Shown here one piece after another: positions 7,796-17,125 of a DNA stretch of 33,791 nt (within the stretch, counting starts at the first letter, position 1; every line of letters starts with the position of its first letter). Both the position numbers and the translations under genes were made by a program. The DNA is taken from positions 1-33,791 of the forward strand of contig NZ_JAFKIC010000164.1 of the NCBI RefSeq assembly GCF_017306585.1. Direction: 5' to 3'. The DNA comes from Mesorhizobium sp. Lineage in GTDB: Bacteria > Pseudomonadota > Alphaproteobacteria > Rhizobiales > Rhizobiaceae. The notes under the pieces are model-generated. The model did no database searches. It worked only from the letters and a program-made list of their open reading frames with translations, and was not told the origin of the DNA.

Positions 7796-8568
7796 TGGGC
7801 ATTTTCGATCTTGCCAGAAACAATGCAGGCGTGCCGGCGCTTGCGGCATTGCTTGTGCTTTCTGCCTGCGCAAGTTCGACTTCGACGTCATCGACGGGCT
7901 CCGTGGATGCCCTGCAACCGACGTCGTCTCCAACGGCATTGGCCGGTGGCGGCGCGCTGCAGGTGGTCAAGGATCTGCCAGCTCCGCAGAACACCCAGAA
8001 TGGCAGTGAGCAGCCTCTATCCGCCAACGACGTGCTCGAAGTCAGCGTGTTTCAGGTCGACAATCTGAACAGGACCGTTCAGGTCGATGCGAGTGGGCAG
8101 ATCTCCCTTCCGCTCATCGGCACATTGACCGCGGCCGGCAAGACCGTTCGCCAGCTCGAGACTGAAATCGAGACCGCCTATGGCGCCAAGTATCTGCAGT
8201 CGCCGGATGTCACCATCTTCGTCAAGGAATCGGTCGGACAGCGCATTACGGTCGACGGCGAAGTCAACAGGGCCGGCATCTATCCGGTCTCCAGCAGCGC
8301 TTCGCTGTTGGATGCGATCGCTCTTGCCGGCGGCTTCAATGCCGTCGGCGATGCCGGCAAGGTTTTCGTCTATCGCAATGTTGGCCACAACAAGCTGGTG
8401 GCGAATTACAATGTCGAGGCGATCCGCGCCGGCAAGAATCGCAACCCGCGCATTTACGGCGGCGACGTGGTTGTTGTCTTCGCTTCGAAATCGAAAATCG
8501 CGATGAACAATCTGAAGGATGCCCTGGGCCTCGCTTCGAGCGCGGCCCGCATTGCGGTCATTCCGTAG
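7795..8568 (+). CDS. Polysaccharide export lipoprotein (Wza/OtnA family)
   Basis: This 257-residue outer-membrane export protein has an N-terminal lipoprotein signal with lipobox LSAC near residue 25, followed by a Ser/Thr-rich linker. The Poly_export domain (about residues 75-155) includes LSANDVLEVSVFQVDNLNRTV, given here only in its main part, and ISLPLIGTLTAAGKTVRQLE. An SLBB-like segment follows (ITVDGEVNRAGIYPV ... LLDAIALAGGF). The protein is shorter than E. coli Wza and close to alphaproteobacterial export proteins. With the downstream kinase it would form the trans-envelope channel. Its start overlaps the phosphatase stop by one base; the kinase begins 51 nt after its stop. Confidence 0.92.
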   Translation: MGIFDLARNNAGVPALAALLVLSACASSTSTSSTGSVDALQPTSSPTALAGGGALQVVKDLPAPQNTQNGSEQPLSANDVLEVSVFQVDNLNRTVQVDASGQISLPLIGTLTAAGKTVRQLETEIETAYGAKYLQSPDVTIFVKESVGQRITVDGEVNRAGIYPVSSSASLLDAIALAGGFNAVGDAGKVFVYRNVGHNKLVANYNVEAIRAGKNRNPRIYGGDVVVVFASKSKIAMNNLKDALGLASSAARIAVIP

Positions 8569-8619
8569 CGAAGGCTCCGGCCGGCCAGGATATGGACAAA
8601 CCCAGGATCACCTCGCGTC

Positions 8620-10998
8620 ATGCTCGATCGCAACAGGCAGCCCCAAATTGCCGGCCCCGGATATGGTCAAGCCCTGTCCGCCGAACCCTATTACGAGGGG
8701 GCTCAGAGCTACAGTCCTTACGGCCGTGACTATGCCGCGCAAGATGAGGGCTTCAATCCGCTCAGGCTGCTTTTCTATGTCGTCCAGTACCGCTGGCTGA
8801 TCGTCATGATGGCTATGGCCGGCCTCGTCGCGGGCGTCATCGTGACGATGATGCAGACGCCGAAATATCAGGCAACGACACAACTGGAGGTGCTTGTTCC
8901 CTCGGCAAAGGTTTTCCAGGACATCGAGGTGGTCTCCGAAAACAGTGACGTGCGCGCCTTCCTGACTGCCCGTGAAAAACTGAAGAGCAGGGCCTTGGCG
9001 CAACGCGTCGTGTTTCAGCTCGGGCTTGCCGAAAGGCCGGACTTCCTGTTTCCGACGCCGAGTTTTTCGCTCGGCAATATCGTCTATCGCGCATTCGGAA
9101 TTTCCAAATCGCCTTCGATCCAGGAAAAGACGCCTGAAGAGCGCGAGGCCATGGCGATCAAGCGCGTCCTCGATGATCTGACGGTCAATCTTGTGACCAA
9201 CACCAGTCTCTTGTCGATCACCTTCGTCGACCAGAAGCCCAAATATGCAAGCGATGTCGCCAACCAGGTTGCCCAGAGCTTTATCGATCAGCGCGTGGAT
9301 CAGACCAGCGAGACATCGGATCTGGCGAGGCAGTTCATCCAGGAGCAGGTGCTCCAGGTCAAACAGAAGCTGCAGACATCCGAGGAGGCCCTCGTCGCCT
9401 ATGCCAAGGATGCGGGCATCACCGTTACCGGCAACGACAAATCGCTGATCGGGTCCAATATCGAGGCCCTCAACACGGCGCTCGCCACAGCGATCCAGGA
9501 CCGTCTGGATACCGGCCGTGTGGTGGACCAGATAGACAAGGGCCGCGGGGCGAGTCTCGGTCCGGTCCTGGAGAGCGAAGGTCTGCAAAAGCTCAGTGAA
9601 AAACTGGCGGATCTCAGCGGCCAATATCAGCAGAAGCTGACCATCCTGAAGCCCGGCTTTCCGGAAATGCAGCAACTGCAATTGCAGATCAAAGAGCTGC
9701 AGCGGCTCTACAACAATGGCGTGCTGGCGATCACCGATTCATTGCGGTTGAAGTACCAGGAAGCGCAGAACAAGGAAGCCGACCTCAGGGCCAAGCTCGC
9801 GGAGCTGGAAAAACAGCAGGTCGTCTTCAACGACAAGAACATCAAATACACCATCCTCAAGCGGGAGGTCGATTCCAACCGGTCGCAATATGACAGCCTG
9901 ATCTCAAAGCTGAACGAAGTCGGGGTCAGCTCCGAGCTCAAGACGCAAAACGCCGCGATCGTCGATTTCGCGAGCTTGCCGACGATCCCGTATTCTCCAA
10001 GCCTCAGTCTCAATCTCGCGATTGCGCTGGCGCTCTTCATGGCTCTGAGCACGTCGATCATCTACGTCGTCGAGCTGCTGAACAATACCTTCACCAATCC
10101 CGAGCAGATCGAGAAGGAACTCGGCCTGGCCATGCTCGGCATCCTGCCGCTTGTCGATGACCGGGAACTGGTCGCCAGCATCACCGACCAGAAATCGGGA
10201 CTTTCGGAAGCCTACCGTTCACTGCGGACCTCGTTGCAGTTCTCCGGCGCCGAAGGCGCGCCGCGTTCGCTGCTGGTGACCAGTTCCGAACCCTCGGAAG
10301 GCAAATCGACCACCTCGTTCAAGCTGGGCCAGGATTTCGCCGCGCTGGGCGCCAAGGTGCTGCTCGTCGACGGCGACCTGCGCAAGCCGAACCTGCATCG
10401 GCTGTTCGGCCTCGACAATGCGATCGGACTGAGCAACCTCCTGACGAACACCGTTCGCAAGGAGGATCTGGCCGGCATCTTCAGGGCAACGAAATTCCCC
10501 AACGTGACCGTTTTGACATCCGGCACGATCCCGCCCAATCCGGCTGACCTGCTCTCTTCGCCCAAAATGGCGCTGATCATCACCAACCTCGGCAAACGCT
10601 TCGATCTGATCATCATCGATGCCCCGCCGGTGGTCGGCCTTTCGGACGCCCCCATCCTCAGCCGCCTCGCGGAAGGCACGCTGATGGTCATTTCCACCAA
10701 CCAGGTAACGCGCAAGTCAGCCAAGACCGCACTGAAACGTCTGCGGGCAGCCGGCGCAAACGTGATCGGGGCCGCGATGTCGAAATTCTCGGTGAACAAG
10801 TTCGACCACAACTACGCCTACAAATACATGAATTACGAATATTACGACTACGGCACGAGCACCCCGAAAATTGAGGGCAAAGTCGATGACGGAGCAGGCC
10901 AGCCCGCGCATGCAAAATCTTCTGCGTTCAAGCGTTTGGCTCGTCGCCTCCGTTCTGGTGTTGGTAGCTTCGTCGATCGGGCTAAGTCGGCTTCTTGA
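8620..10998 (+). CDS. Wzz/Wzc-type polysaccharide co-polymerase with BY-kinase domain
   Basis: This is a 792-residue inner-membrane protein. A Tyr/Gly/Pro-rich N-terminal tail is followed by a membrane helix at about 55-80, the Wzz chain-length domain, a long coiled-coil-rich periplasmic region (about 230-430), and a second helix at about 460-480. The cytosolic tyrosine kinase domain has Walker A PSEGKSTT (Lys about 562), Walker A' VDGD (583-586) and Walker B IIIDAPP (Asp about 667). Residues 730-745 hold a cluster of seven tyrosines (HNYAYKYMNYEYYDYG), the autophosphorylation tail that the phosphatase would act on. About 45 basic residues continue past this cluster, encoded where the next gene overlaps. 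It regulates polymerisation and couples Wzy to Wza. Confidence 0.94.
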   Translation: MLDRNRQPQIAGPGYGQALSAEPYYEGAQSYSPYGRDYAAQDEGFNPLRLLFYVVQYRWLIVMMAMAGLVAGVIVTMMQTPKYQATTQLEVLVPSAKVFQDIEVVSENSDVRAFLTAREKLKSRALAQRVVFQLGLAERPDFLFPTPSFSLGNIVYRAFGISKSPSIQEKTPEEREAMAIKRVLDDLTVNLVTNTSLLSITFVDQKPKYASDVANQVAQSFIDQRVDQTSETSDLARQFIQEQVLQVKQKLQTSEEALVAYAKDAGITVTGNDKSLIGSNIEALNTALATAIQDRLDTGRVVDQIDKGRGASLGPVLESEGLQKLSEKLADLSGQYQQKLTILKPGFPEMQQLQLQIKELQRLYNNGVLAITDSLRLKYQEAQNKEADLRAKLAELEKQQVVFNDKNIKYTILKREVDSNRSQYDSLISKLNEVGVSSELKTQNAAIVDFASLPTIPYSPSLSLNLAIALALFMALSTSIIYVVELLNNTFTNPEQIEKELGLAMLGILPLVDDRELVASITDQKSGLSEAYRSLRTSLQFSGAEGAPRSLLVTSSEPSEGKSTTSFKLGQDFAALGAKVLLVDGDLRKPNLHRLFGLDNAIGLSNLLTNTVRKEDLAGIFRATKFPNVTVLTSGTIPPNPADLLSSPKMALIITNLGKRFDLIIIDAPPVVGLSDAPILSRLAEGTLMVISTNQVTRKSAKTALKRLRAAGANVIGAAMSKFSVNKFDHNYAYKYMNYEYYDYGTSTPKIEGKVDDGAGQPAHAKSSAFKRLARRLRSGVGSFVDRAKSAS

Positions 10999-12145
10999 GA
11001 CTGGAACTCCAAACGTCTCACTGGCACTGAATCCGTTGAACGTGGACGCCTTGATCGGCGAAATCACCGGCGAACTGAATCAGGCCAATGATGGCTCCGA
11101 TCTCGACGCACTGGCCGCCAAGACCGGCAGAGCGCTTCGTTTCAATGTCGCGGATGCCCGTCTCTATAGTTTGATCGGAGAAATCAGGTACCGGCAGGGC
11201 GAGACGGACGAGGCTTTCAGGCTCTTTGACCGGGCGCGAACGCTGTCCAAGACAGAGATACACGCTTTGCAGAGGTCCATTGATCGTTCTGTCAGGGCGG
11301 GCGACCTGGCAAGAGCCGTGGGCGAGATTGATATCCTGTTGCGCCGCTGGCCCGATCAGTTTGCGGTCGTGGCCGCGGGCTGGCCGGCCATCCTTGCCAA
11401 CGCCGAGGGATATCAAGCCGTATTGGCGGCCATCCGGTCGGAGGCACCGTGGCGGAGCAAGCTTTTCGCGAGCCTTGGCCAAAATCCGCGGGGCCTGGCG
11501 GGGGCGAATCAACTGCTGCTTGATCTTGCCGGGTCGGACACGCCGCCAACATCGAAGGAATTGTCCGCCGTCATCAACGGGTACATCAAACAGAAGCAAT
11601 ATGGACCGGCCTACAGGTTGTTCATTTTCAGCCTGTCCGAACACGAACGCAAACTCGGGGGCTACATTTTCAATGGCGGTTTCGACCCGGGCGTAAGCGG
11701 CAAACCGTTCGACTGGGTCGTACATGACCGGTCGGGCCTGGAAATCACCTTCGCCGGATCGCGCGATGCGGGCGAAAGCGACCGCGGAGCGACGCTTCGA
11801 TTTTTGAACACCCCGGTCAAGAACGCGGCGCTTCAGCAATATATCCAGCTGCCCGCCGGCTCCTACAGGATTTCCATGAACGCGTCGGCGACAAATCTGA
11901 GGCTGCCGAAGGGATTGTTCTGGTCCCTCAGATGCATCGATCCTTCGCTCGAAATAGCGCGCTTCAACATACCGGAAGGCACGTTCAACCGGCGAAGCCT
12001 CAGCCTGGATTTCACGGTCGGGCCGGCTGTTTGCCCGATACAGTCGCTCCGGCTGGAAACAGAAGCAATCGCCCAGAGTTGGCGGTTTCGATATGTCGGG
12101 ACGCTGGTCATGCACAAATTGAGCATTGAAAGGGTGTCGTCGTGA
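10886..12145 (+). CDS. Membrane-anchored protein, TPR-like middle and possible carbohydrate-binding C-domain
   Basis: This protein of about 419 residues is not assigned to a named family. It has one N-terminal membrane helix (about 14-33, VWLVASVLVLVASSIGL). A helical region follows with a TPR-like unit (LYSLIGEIRYRQGETDEAFRLF in part, then ALQRSIDRSVRAGDLARAV). The C-terminal domain is predicted beta-rich (GGYIFNGGFDPGVSGKPFDW ... GLEITF ... LPAGSYRISMNA), resembling the jelly-roll layout of secreted CBM-like modules. Topology suggests a periplasmic body. The start ATG 10886 has GAGGGC upstream and lies 113 nt inside the kinase gene in another frame; starts at 10871 (TTG) and 10910 are possible. 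Its stop overlaps the next GTG (GTGA). Membership of this operon suggests a role in polymer assembly; that is inference. Confidence 0.78.
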   Translation: MTEQASPRMQNLLRSSVWLVASVLVLVASSIGLSRLLETGTPNVSLALNPLNVDALIGEITGELNQANDGSDLDALAAKTGRALRFNVADARLYSLIGEIRYRQGETDEAFRLFDRARTLSKTEIHALQRSIDRSVRAGDLARAVGEIDILLRRWPDQFAVVAAGWPAILANAEGYQAVLAAIRSEAPWRSKLFASLGQNPRGLAGANQLLLDLAGSDTPPTSKELSAVINGYIKQKQYGPAYRLFIFSLSEHERKLGGYIFNGGFDPGVSGKPFDWVVHDRSGLEITFAGSRDAGESDRGATLRFLNTPVKNAALQQYIQLPAGSYRISMNASATNLRLPKGLFWSLRCIDPSLEIARFNIPEGTFNRRSLSLDFTVGPAVCPIQSLRLETEAIAQSWRFRYVGTLVMHKLSIERVSS

Positions 12146-13482
12146 GAGAGAGCTCGCGGCGGTCCGCGGAATGGGACAAGTATCTGCTCGGATCAATCCT
12201 CTTTCTGTCCCTGCTCATCGGTGGCGGCACCGCCAGCGGCCTCTATACCGAGACCCTGATCGAGATATCGGCGATCGTCTCGGCCGCGGCCATACTTTCG
12301 CGCGCATCGCAGCAGGCAATCCCTCGCGCTGTCTTGTGGTTGCTGGCTCTCGTGCTCGCAATGTTCTGTTTTCAGCTCATCCCGCTGCCCGCGGCGCTGC
12401 TGGACGGACTGCGGCCCAACGTGTTGCTGGCGGATTCATGGCTCGACGGCGAAACCCGCTTGCGCTTCGTCAGTGTCGGGGTCGGGCGCACGGTCGAGTG
12501 CTTGCTGTATTTCGCCGCGGCCGCGGCATTCTTCCTCAGCGTCCTGCGCCTGCGCGCGGATCAGGTCTATGGCCTCCTCCCGTTCTTCTTCATGGGGGTA
12601 ATCTGCAATGGCCTCGCGGCGGCAATTCAGTATTCGCTCTCGGATACGGTTGCCATAGAGGGGCTGTTGCCATTCACCATCAACGCCGGCCTCTTCGCCA
12701 ACCAGAATCACTTCTCGGCCCTGCTGTTCGTCTCCATTCCCTTCGTCGTCTACCACGGCCTGTTTCGCGGGCACCTCCTATCGGGCGCGCTCGGCCTGGC
12801 GACGCTCTTGCTGCTTCTCCTGGCGGCCGGTTCGCGCGCGGGTATCCTGATCGGCCTGGCGATTACCGTGATATCCGTCGTCTTCTTGTCCGCGCGCTCC
12901 AGGATCGGTGGATATGGTGTCCTCGCGGCCTTCATCGCTCTTTCGATCTATACGATGGGCGCCTGGACAAAGATCGACGCGAAAGCGGTCGATCCGGCAT
13001 TCGGAAGGGCCGAGTTTGCGCGAACCACGGTCGAGGCAATTGAATACAATTGGGCGACAGGCGTTGGCTTCGGCGCCTTTCCAAAGGTTTATCAGATTTA
13101 TGAAAAAGGAGGTATGATATTTAAATCATATGTAAATCACGCGCATAATGATTATCTGGAGATTGTTCTCGAAGGAGGAGTTTTTTCTGCTGTTTTGATT
13201 TTTCTATATATAACATATCTGCTTTATATTCTTGTGAGGGCGGGAATGGGCTCCCTCCAGAAATCAGCCTTTCTGTCGGTGTCGTTTCTGCTTGTTCACT
13301 GCCTTGTCGACTATCCCCTGCGAACCGCGGCGCTTGCGATGACGTTTGCCTATCTGAATGCTATCGTCTTCCACAAAGGTTTTGCCGAACGGCCGAGCCA
13401 AAGGAGCGTGCCGGTCAGGACCGGCTACCATGATGATGACGACTTGCTTGTTCCCGCCAGGGTCGCCGCCGCGCCAGGATAG
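12142..13482 (+). CDS. O-antigen polymerase/ligase family membrane protein (Wzy-like)
   Basis: This 446-residue polytopic protein has about ten to twelve hydrophobic segments. The Wzy_C-type signature is a large periplasmic loop with GVGFGAFPKVYQIY and NHAHNDYLEIVLEGG (about residues 330-350), matching the O-antigen ligase/polymerase superfamily. The gene starts with GTG at 12142 and overlaps the previous stop as GTGA. Its place after phosphatase, Wza, Wzc and the CBM-like protein makes it the likely polymerase of the Wzx/Wzy-type route. Polymerase and ligase cannot be separated by sequence alone. The DNA encoding residues about 314-363 is strikingly AT-rich against a GC-rich background, although the reading frame and the conserved motif are intact. 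Confidence 0.87.
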   Translation: MRESSRRSAEWDKYLLGSILFLSLLIGGGTASGLYTETLIEISAIVSAAAILSRASQQAIPRAVLWLLALVLAMFCFQLIPLPAALLDGLRPNVLLADSWLDGETRLRFVSVGVGRTVECLLYFAAAAAFFLSVLRLRADQVYGLLPFFFMGVICNGLAAAIQYSLSDTVAIEGLLPFTINAGLFANQNHFSALLFVSIPFVVYHGLFRGHLLSGALGLATLLLLLLAAGSRAGILIGLAITVISVVFLSARSRIGGYGVLAAFIALSIYTMGAWTKIDAKAVDPAFGRAEFARTTVEAIEYNWATGVGFGAFPKVYQIYEKGGMIFKSYVNHAHNDYLEIVLEGGVFSAVLIFLYITYLLYILVRAGMGSLQKSAFLSVSFLLVHCLVDYPLRTAALAMTFAYLNAIVFHKGFAERPSQRSVPVRTGYHDDDDLLVPARVAAAPG

Positions 13483-13599
13483 GATTTCCCGGCAGCGGGC
13501 TGGCCACGGTTTGTCGCAAGCCGCATTGACAAGCCATTGTATGAAACCTAAGCACAGCCAGTCAGGGCTGGGGAGCTTCGGCATGTCAAGGAGAGCTTC

Positions 13600-14481
13600 T
13601 TGAAAGGAATTATCCTTGCCGGAGGCAGTGGAACACGTCTTTATCCACTAACATTAGCAGTCTCTAAGCAAATTCTGCCGATATACGACAAGCCGATGAT
13701 CTATTATCCGCTGAGCGTATTGATGCTCGCCGGGATTCGCGAGATTTTGATCATCTCGACACCGCGTGACCTGCCGGTATTCCGTGAGCTGCTTGGCGAT
13801 GGATCGGAGTTCGGGCTTACGCTTTCCTATGCCGAGCAACCACAGCCCAATGGGCTTGCCGAAGCCTTCATCATTGGTCGCGACTTCATCGGCAAGGACA
13901 GCGTGTCGATGATCCTTGGCGACAACATCTATTTTGGCGACGGGCTGTCGCAGCTTTGCCGGACGGCCGCGTCGCGCGAGACGGGCGCTTCGGTGTTCGC
14001 CTATCATGTCGAGGACCCCGAACGCTATGGCGTGGTTTCGTTCGACAAGGTGACGGGAACCGCCCTGACAATCGAGGAAAAGCCGCAAAAGCCGAAGTCC
14101 AGCTGGGCTGTTACCGGGCTTTACTTCTATGACAATGACGTCGTCGACATCGCCTCGACCATCCGGCCTTCCGCGCGCGGTGAACTCGAGATCACAGCGG
14201 TGAACAATGTCTATCTCGAACGCGGCCAGCTTCACGTTCACCGGTTGGGGCGCGGCTATGCCTGGCTCGACACCGGCACCCATGACAGCCTGAACGACGC
14301 CTCCTCGTTCGTGCGCACCATCGAGCACCGCCAGGGCATCAAGATCGCCTGCCCGGAGGAGATCGCCCTGGAGCAGGGTTGGCTGACGGCCGACAAGGTG
14401 CTGGAGCGCGCAGCGCGCCTGGGAAAGAACGAGTACGCCGCCTATCTGCGCCGGCGCGTCGCCGACCTGTCGGAGGGCTAG
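13600..14481 (+). CDS. rmlA: Glucose-1-phosphate thymidylyltransferase
   Basis: This 293-residue enzyme makes dTDP-glucose from dTTP and glucose-1-phosphate, the first step of dTDP-L-rhamnose synthesis. It begins [18 protein letters not shown], with the nucleotide-binding GGSGTRL loop, then [29 protein letters not shown] and [11 protein letters not shown], which are diagnostic of RmlA. The length is normal. The start is TTG at 13600, fixed by a strong AAGGAG at 13588-13593 with six-base spacing and by the family's N-terminus. rmlC follows with no gap after the stop. The order rmlACBD matches many polysaccharide loci. Confidence 0.97.
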   Translation: MKGIILAGGSGTRLYPLTLAVSKQILPIYDKPMIYYPLSVLMLAGIREILIISTPRDLPVFRELLGDGSEFGLTLSYAEQPQPNGLAEAFIIGRDFIGKDSVSMILGDNIYFGDGLSQLCRTAASRETGASVFAYHVEDPERYGVVSFDKVTGTALTIEEKPQKPKSSWAVTGLYFYDNDVVDIASTIRPSARGELEITAVNNVYLERGQLHVHRLGRGYAWLDTGTHDSLNDASSFVRTIEHRQGIKIACPEEIALEQGWLTADKVLERAARLGKNEYAAYLRRRVADLSEG

Positions 14482-15036
14482 GTGCTGGAGGTGAGACCCC
14501 TTGGTATCGACGGCGTGCTGGAAATCATTCCCAAACGCCACGGCGATGCGCGCGGCTTCTTCATGGAGACCTACAATGCCGAGCGCTTTTCGCAGGCCGG
14601 CATCGATCTGACCTTCGTGCAGGACAATCATTCCTACTCCGCCGCTGCCGGTGTGCTGCGCGGGCTTCACTACCAGCTCGCGCCACGCGCCCAGGACAAG
14701 CTGCTGCGCGTCATCCGCGGCAGCATTCTCGACATCGCGGTCGATATCCGCCGCGCCTCGAAGAGCTTTGGAAAATGGGTCGCCCTCGAAGTATCTGCCG
14801 AAAAGGGCAACCAGATCCTGGTGCCGAAAGGCTTCGCGCATGGTTTCGTCACCCTCGTGCCCGACACCGAGGTCCTGTACAAGGTGACGGACACCTATTC
14901 GCCCGAACATGACCGGTCGATCCGCTTCGACGACCCGGCAATCGGCATCGAGTGGCCATCCCTGGCCGGCGGTTTCCAGCTGTCGGACAAGGATCTCAAG
15001 GCGCCGGCGCTGGCCGCCGCCGAGGTGTTCGCCTGA
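14482..15036 (+). CDS. rmlC: dTDP-4-dehydrorhamnose 3,5-epimerase
   Basis: This 184-residue cupin enzyme epimerises C3 and C5 of dTDP-4-keto-6-deoxyglucose. Family motifs are [27 protein letters not shown] (catalytic His region), [11 protein letters not shown]-type text (here [11 protein letters not shown]) and [12 protein letters not shown] (catalytic Tyr region). The length is normal. The GTG start directly follows the rmlA TAG, with GGAGG within the rmlA end serving as ribosome-binding site. This arrangement implies translational coupling. Confidence 0.97.
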   Translation: MLEVRPLGIDGVLEIIPKRHGDARGFFMETYNAERFSQAGIDLTFVQDNHSYSAAAGVLRGLHYQLAPRAQDKLLRVIRGSILDIAVDIRRASKSFGKWVALEVSAEKGNQILVPKGFAHGFVTLVPDTEVLYKVTDTYSPEHDRSIRFDDPAIGIEWPSLAGGFQLSDKDLKAPALAAAEVFA

Positions 15037-15079
15037 TGGTTGTCGTCGAAAGCGGGGCATGGGTCGTGAGGGCAGCGGC

Positions 15080-16150
15080 ATGAATTTTCTGGTGACGGGC
15101 GGTGCCGGCTTCATCGGTTCGGCGGTGTGCAGGCATCTGTGCGCAAATCCGGCCTATCGGGTGACCAATCTCGACAAGCTGACCTATGCCGGCAACCTGG
15201 CCTCGCTGCGGCCGATCGAGAACGCCCATAATTACAGCTTCGCCCAGGCCGACATCTGCGACGAGAAGGCGGTGCTCGACCTGCTGCGCCGCGACGATAT
15301 CGACATTGTCATGAACCTCGCCGCAGAAAGCCATGTCGACCGTTCGATCGACGGGCCCGGCGCCTTCATCGAGACCAACATCGTCGGCACCTACAAGATG
15401 CTCAACGCCGCGCTCGAATACTGGCGCGGCCTTTCCGACGACAGGAAGAGCCGGTTCCGCTTCCATCACGTCTCAACCGACGAGGTGTTCGGCGACCTGC
15501 CATTCGACGGCGGCATGTTCGTGGAGGAGACCCCTTACGCGCCATCCTCGCCCTATTCGGCCTCCAAGGCCGCCTCGGACCATCTTGTGCGCGCCTGGCA
15601 CGAAACCTACGGCCTGCCGGTCGTGCTTTCGAACTGCTCGAACAATTACGGACCCTATCATTTCCCCGAAAAGCTGATCCCGCTGGTCATCCTCAACGCG
15701 CTCGACGAAAAGCCGCTGCCGGTCTACGGCGCCGGCGCCAATGTGCGCGACTGGCTGTTCGTCGAGGATCATGCGCGCGCGCTGGAACTGGTCGCCACCA
15801 AAGGGCACCCGGGCGAGAGCTACAATGTCGGCGGCAATTCGGAGCGCACCAACCTCGCCGTCGTCGAGACGATCTGCGATCTGCTCGACGCCAGGCGTCC
15901 GCGCGCCGGCGGCAAGCGCTACCGCGACCTGATCTCCTTCGTCACCGATCGCCCCGGCCACGACCGCCGCTATGCCATCGACGCCTCCAAGATCGGCCGC
16001 GAGCTCGGCTGGGCGCCGAGGGAGAATTTCGACAGCGGCCTGGCGCGGACGGTGGACTGGTTCCTCGACAACAAATGGTGGTGGGGGCCGATCCGCGAAC
16101 AGCGCTATGCCGGCGAAAGGCTGGGCGAGGCCCGCAAGGTGGGCGCGTGA
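15080..16150 (+). CDS. rmlB: dTDP-glucose 4,6-dehydratase
   Basis: This is a 356-residue extended short-chain dehydrogenase/reductase. It opens [16 protein letters not shown] with the NAD-binding TGGAGFIGS. It then has STDEVFGDL, the [10 protein letters not shown] active-site segment (YxxxK), [18 protein letters not shown] and [12 protein letters not shown], all characteristic of RmlB. It removes water from dTDP-glucose to give the 4-keto-6-deoxy sugar. ATG 15080 is chosen because the Rossmann motif starts there; the frame is open further upstream but only as a shadow of rmlC. The stop overlaps the rmlD GTG start (GTGA). Confidence 0.97.
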   Translation: MNFLVTGGAGFIGSAVCRHLCANPAYRVTNLDKLTYAGNLASLRPIENAHNYSFAQADICDEKAVLDLLRRDDIDIVMNLAAESHVDRSIDGPGAFIETNIVGTYKMLNAALEYWRGLSDDRKSRFRFHHVSTDEVFGDLPFDGGMFVEETPYAPSSPYSASKAASDHLVRAWHETYGLPVVLSNCSNNYGPYHFPEKLIPLVILNALDEKPLPVYGAGANVRDWLFVEDHARALELVATKGHPGESYNVGGNSERTNLAVVETICDLLDARRPRAGGKRYRDLISFVTDRPGHDRRYAIDASKIGRELGWAPRENFDSGLARTVDWFLDNKWWWGPIREQRYAGERLGEARKVGA

Positions 16151-17022
16151 GACTGCTTGTCACCGGACGCGAGGGGCAGGTCGCCGCAAGCCTTCTGGAG
16201 GCCGGCCGGGAGAAGGCCGGCATCGAGCTTGTCGCCATCGGCCGCCCCGAGCTCGACCTGGCACGACCCGAGACCGTCATCGAGGCCATTGCCGCCGCCA
16301 GGCCCGATATCGTCGTCTCGGCCGCCGCCTACACGGCTGTCGATCAGGCCGAGGATGAGCCTGAACTCGCCTTTGCCGTCAACGCGGTCGGCGCCGGCAA
16401 GGTGGCGCAGGCCGCCGGGCGTCTCGGCATTCCCGTAATCCATCTTTCGACCGACTATGTCTTCGATGGCAAAAAGGCCGGCGCCTATGTCGAGACCGAC
16501 GCGACCGGGCCGATCGGCGTCTACGGCGCCTCCAAGCTTGCCGGTGAACAGGCCGTGGTCGCGGCCAATCCCCGCCACCTCATCCTGCGCACCGCATGGG
16601 TCTACAGCCCTTTCGGCAGGAATTTCGCCAAGACCATGCTGCGGCTGGCAGCCGACCGCGACGAGATCTCGGTGGTCTCGGATCAATGGGGAAATCCGAC
16701 ATCGGCGCTTGATATCGCCGAGGCGATCCTGCATGCGGCGGCGATACTGCATCGCAACAAGACCTTCGCCGGGTTCGGCGCCTACCATCTGGCCGGCACG
16801 GGCGAAACCAACTGGAGCGGCTTTGCCCGTCACATCCTCGACACAAGTCTGAAGTTTGGTGGCCCCTGGGCGCGGGTACGGGATATCGAGACGATGGACT
16901 ATCCGACCAAGGCGCGCCGCCCCGCCAATTCCAGGCTTTCCAGCGCGAAATTCGCGGATGCGTTCGCATGGACGGCGCCGGACTGGCGGGAGTCGGCGGA
17001 GCGGGTGGTGCGATGGATCTAA
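16147..17022 (+). CDS. rmlD: dTDP-4-dehydrorhamnose reductase
   Basis: This 291-residue SDR enzyme performs the final NAD(P)H-dependent reduction to dTDP-L-rhamnose. Its start, (V/M)[16 protein letters not shown], carries the GxxGQ motif typical of Rml[17 protein letters not shown] and the [10 protein letters not shown] active-site motif follow, then [13 protein letters not shown]. The start is GTG at 16147, overlapping the rmlB stop. It is the last gene of the rightward run; the next gene converges from the other strand. Confidence 0.97.
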   Translation: MRLLVTGREGQVAASLLEAGREKAGIELVAIGRPELDLARPETVIEAIAAARPDIVVSAAAYTAVDQAEDEPELAFAVNAVGAGKVAQAAGRLGIPVIHLSTDYVFDGKKAGAYVETDATGPIGVYGASKLAGEQAVVAANPRHLILRTAWVYSPFGRNFAKTMLRLAADRDEISVVSDQWGNPTSALDIAEAILHAAAILHRNKTFAGFGAYHLAGTGETNWSGFARHILDTSLKFGGPWARVRDIETMDYPTKARRPANSRLSSAKFADAFAWTAPDWRESAERVVRWI

Positions 17023-17093
17023 AATCTAGGTTAACCAAGACCTTGTTTATCTCTCGCCTCAGGCAATCCCTACTCGCCGAAGCTCACTCTATA

Positions 17094-17111
17094 CTCTCCA
17101 TAACAGGAGAG
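17094..17111. terminator. Weak hairpin between convergent rmlD and glycosyltransferase genes
   Basis: CTCTCC-ATAACA-GGAGAG is a perfect 6-bp stem in the 103-nt convergent gap. It is followed on the plus strand by GCTTCTTC, which is pyrimidine-rich but not a real U-tract. A terminator is plausible by position only. Confidence 0.3.
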
Positions 17112-17125
17112 GCTTCTTCAAAAGA

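Noticed and set aside
12126-13043. 305-codon plus-strand frame overlapping the wzy-like gene
   Set aside because: It lacks the hydrophobic segments and conserved motifs present in the 12142 frame and is Arg-rich, as expected for a frame-shifted shadow.
13654-15114. 486-codon minus-strand frame opposite rmlA and rmlC
   Set aside because: It lies antisense to two certain genes and shows no protein-like motifs.
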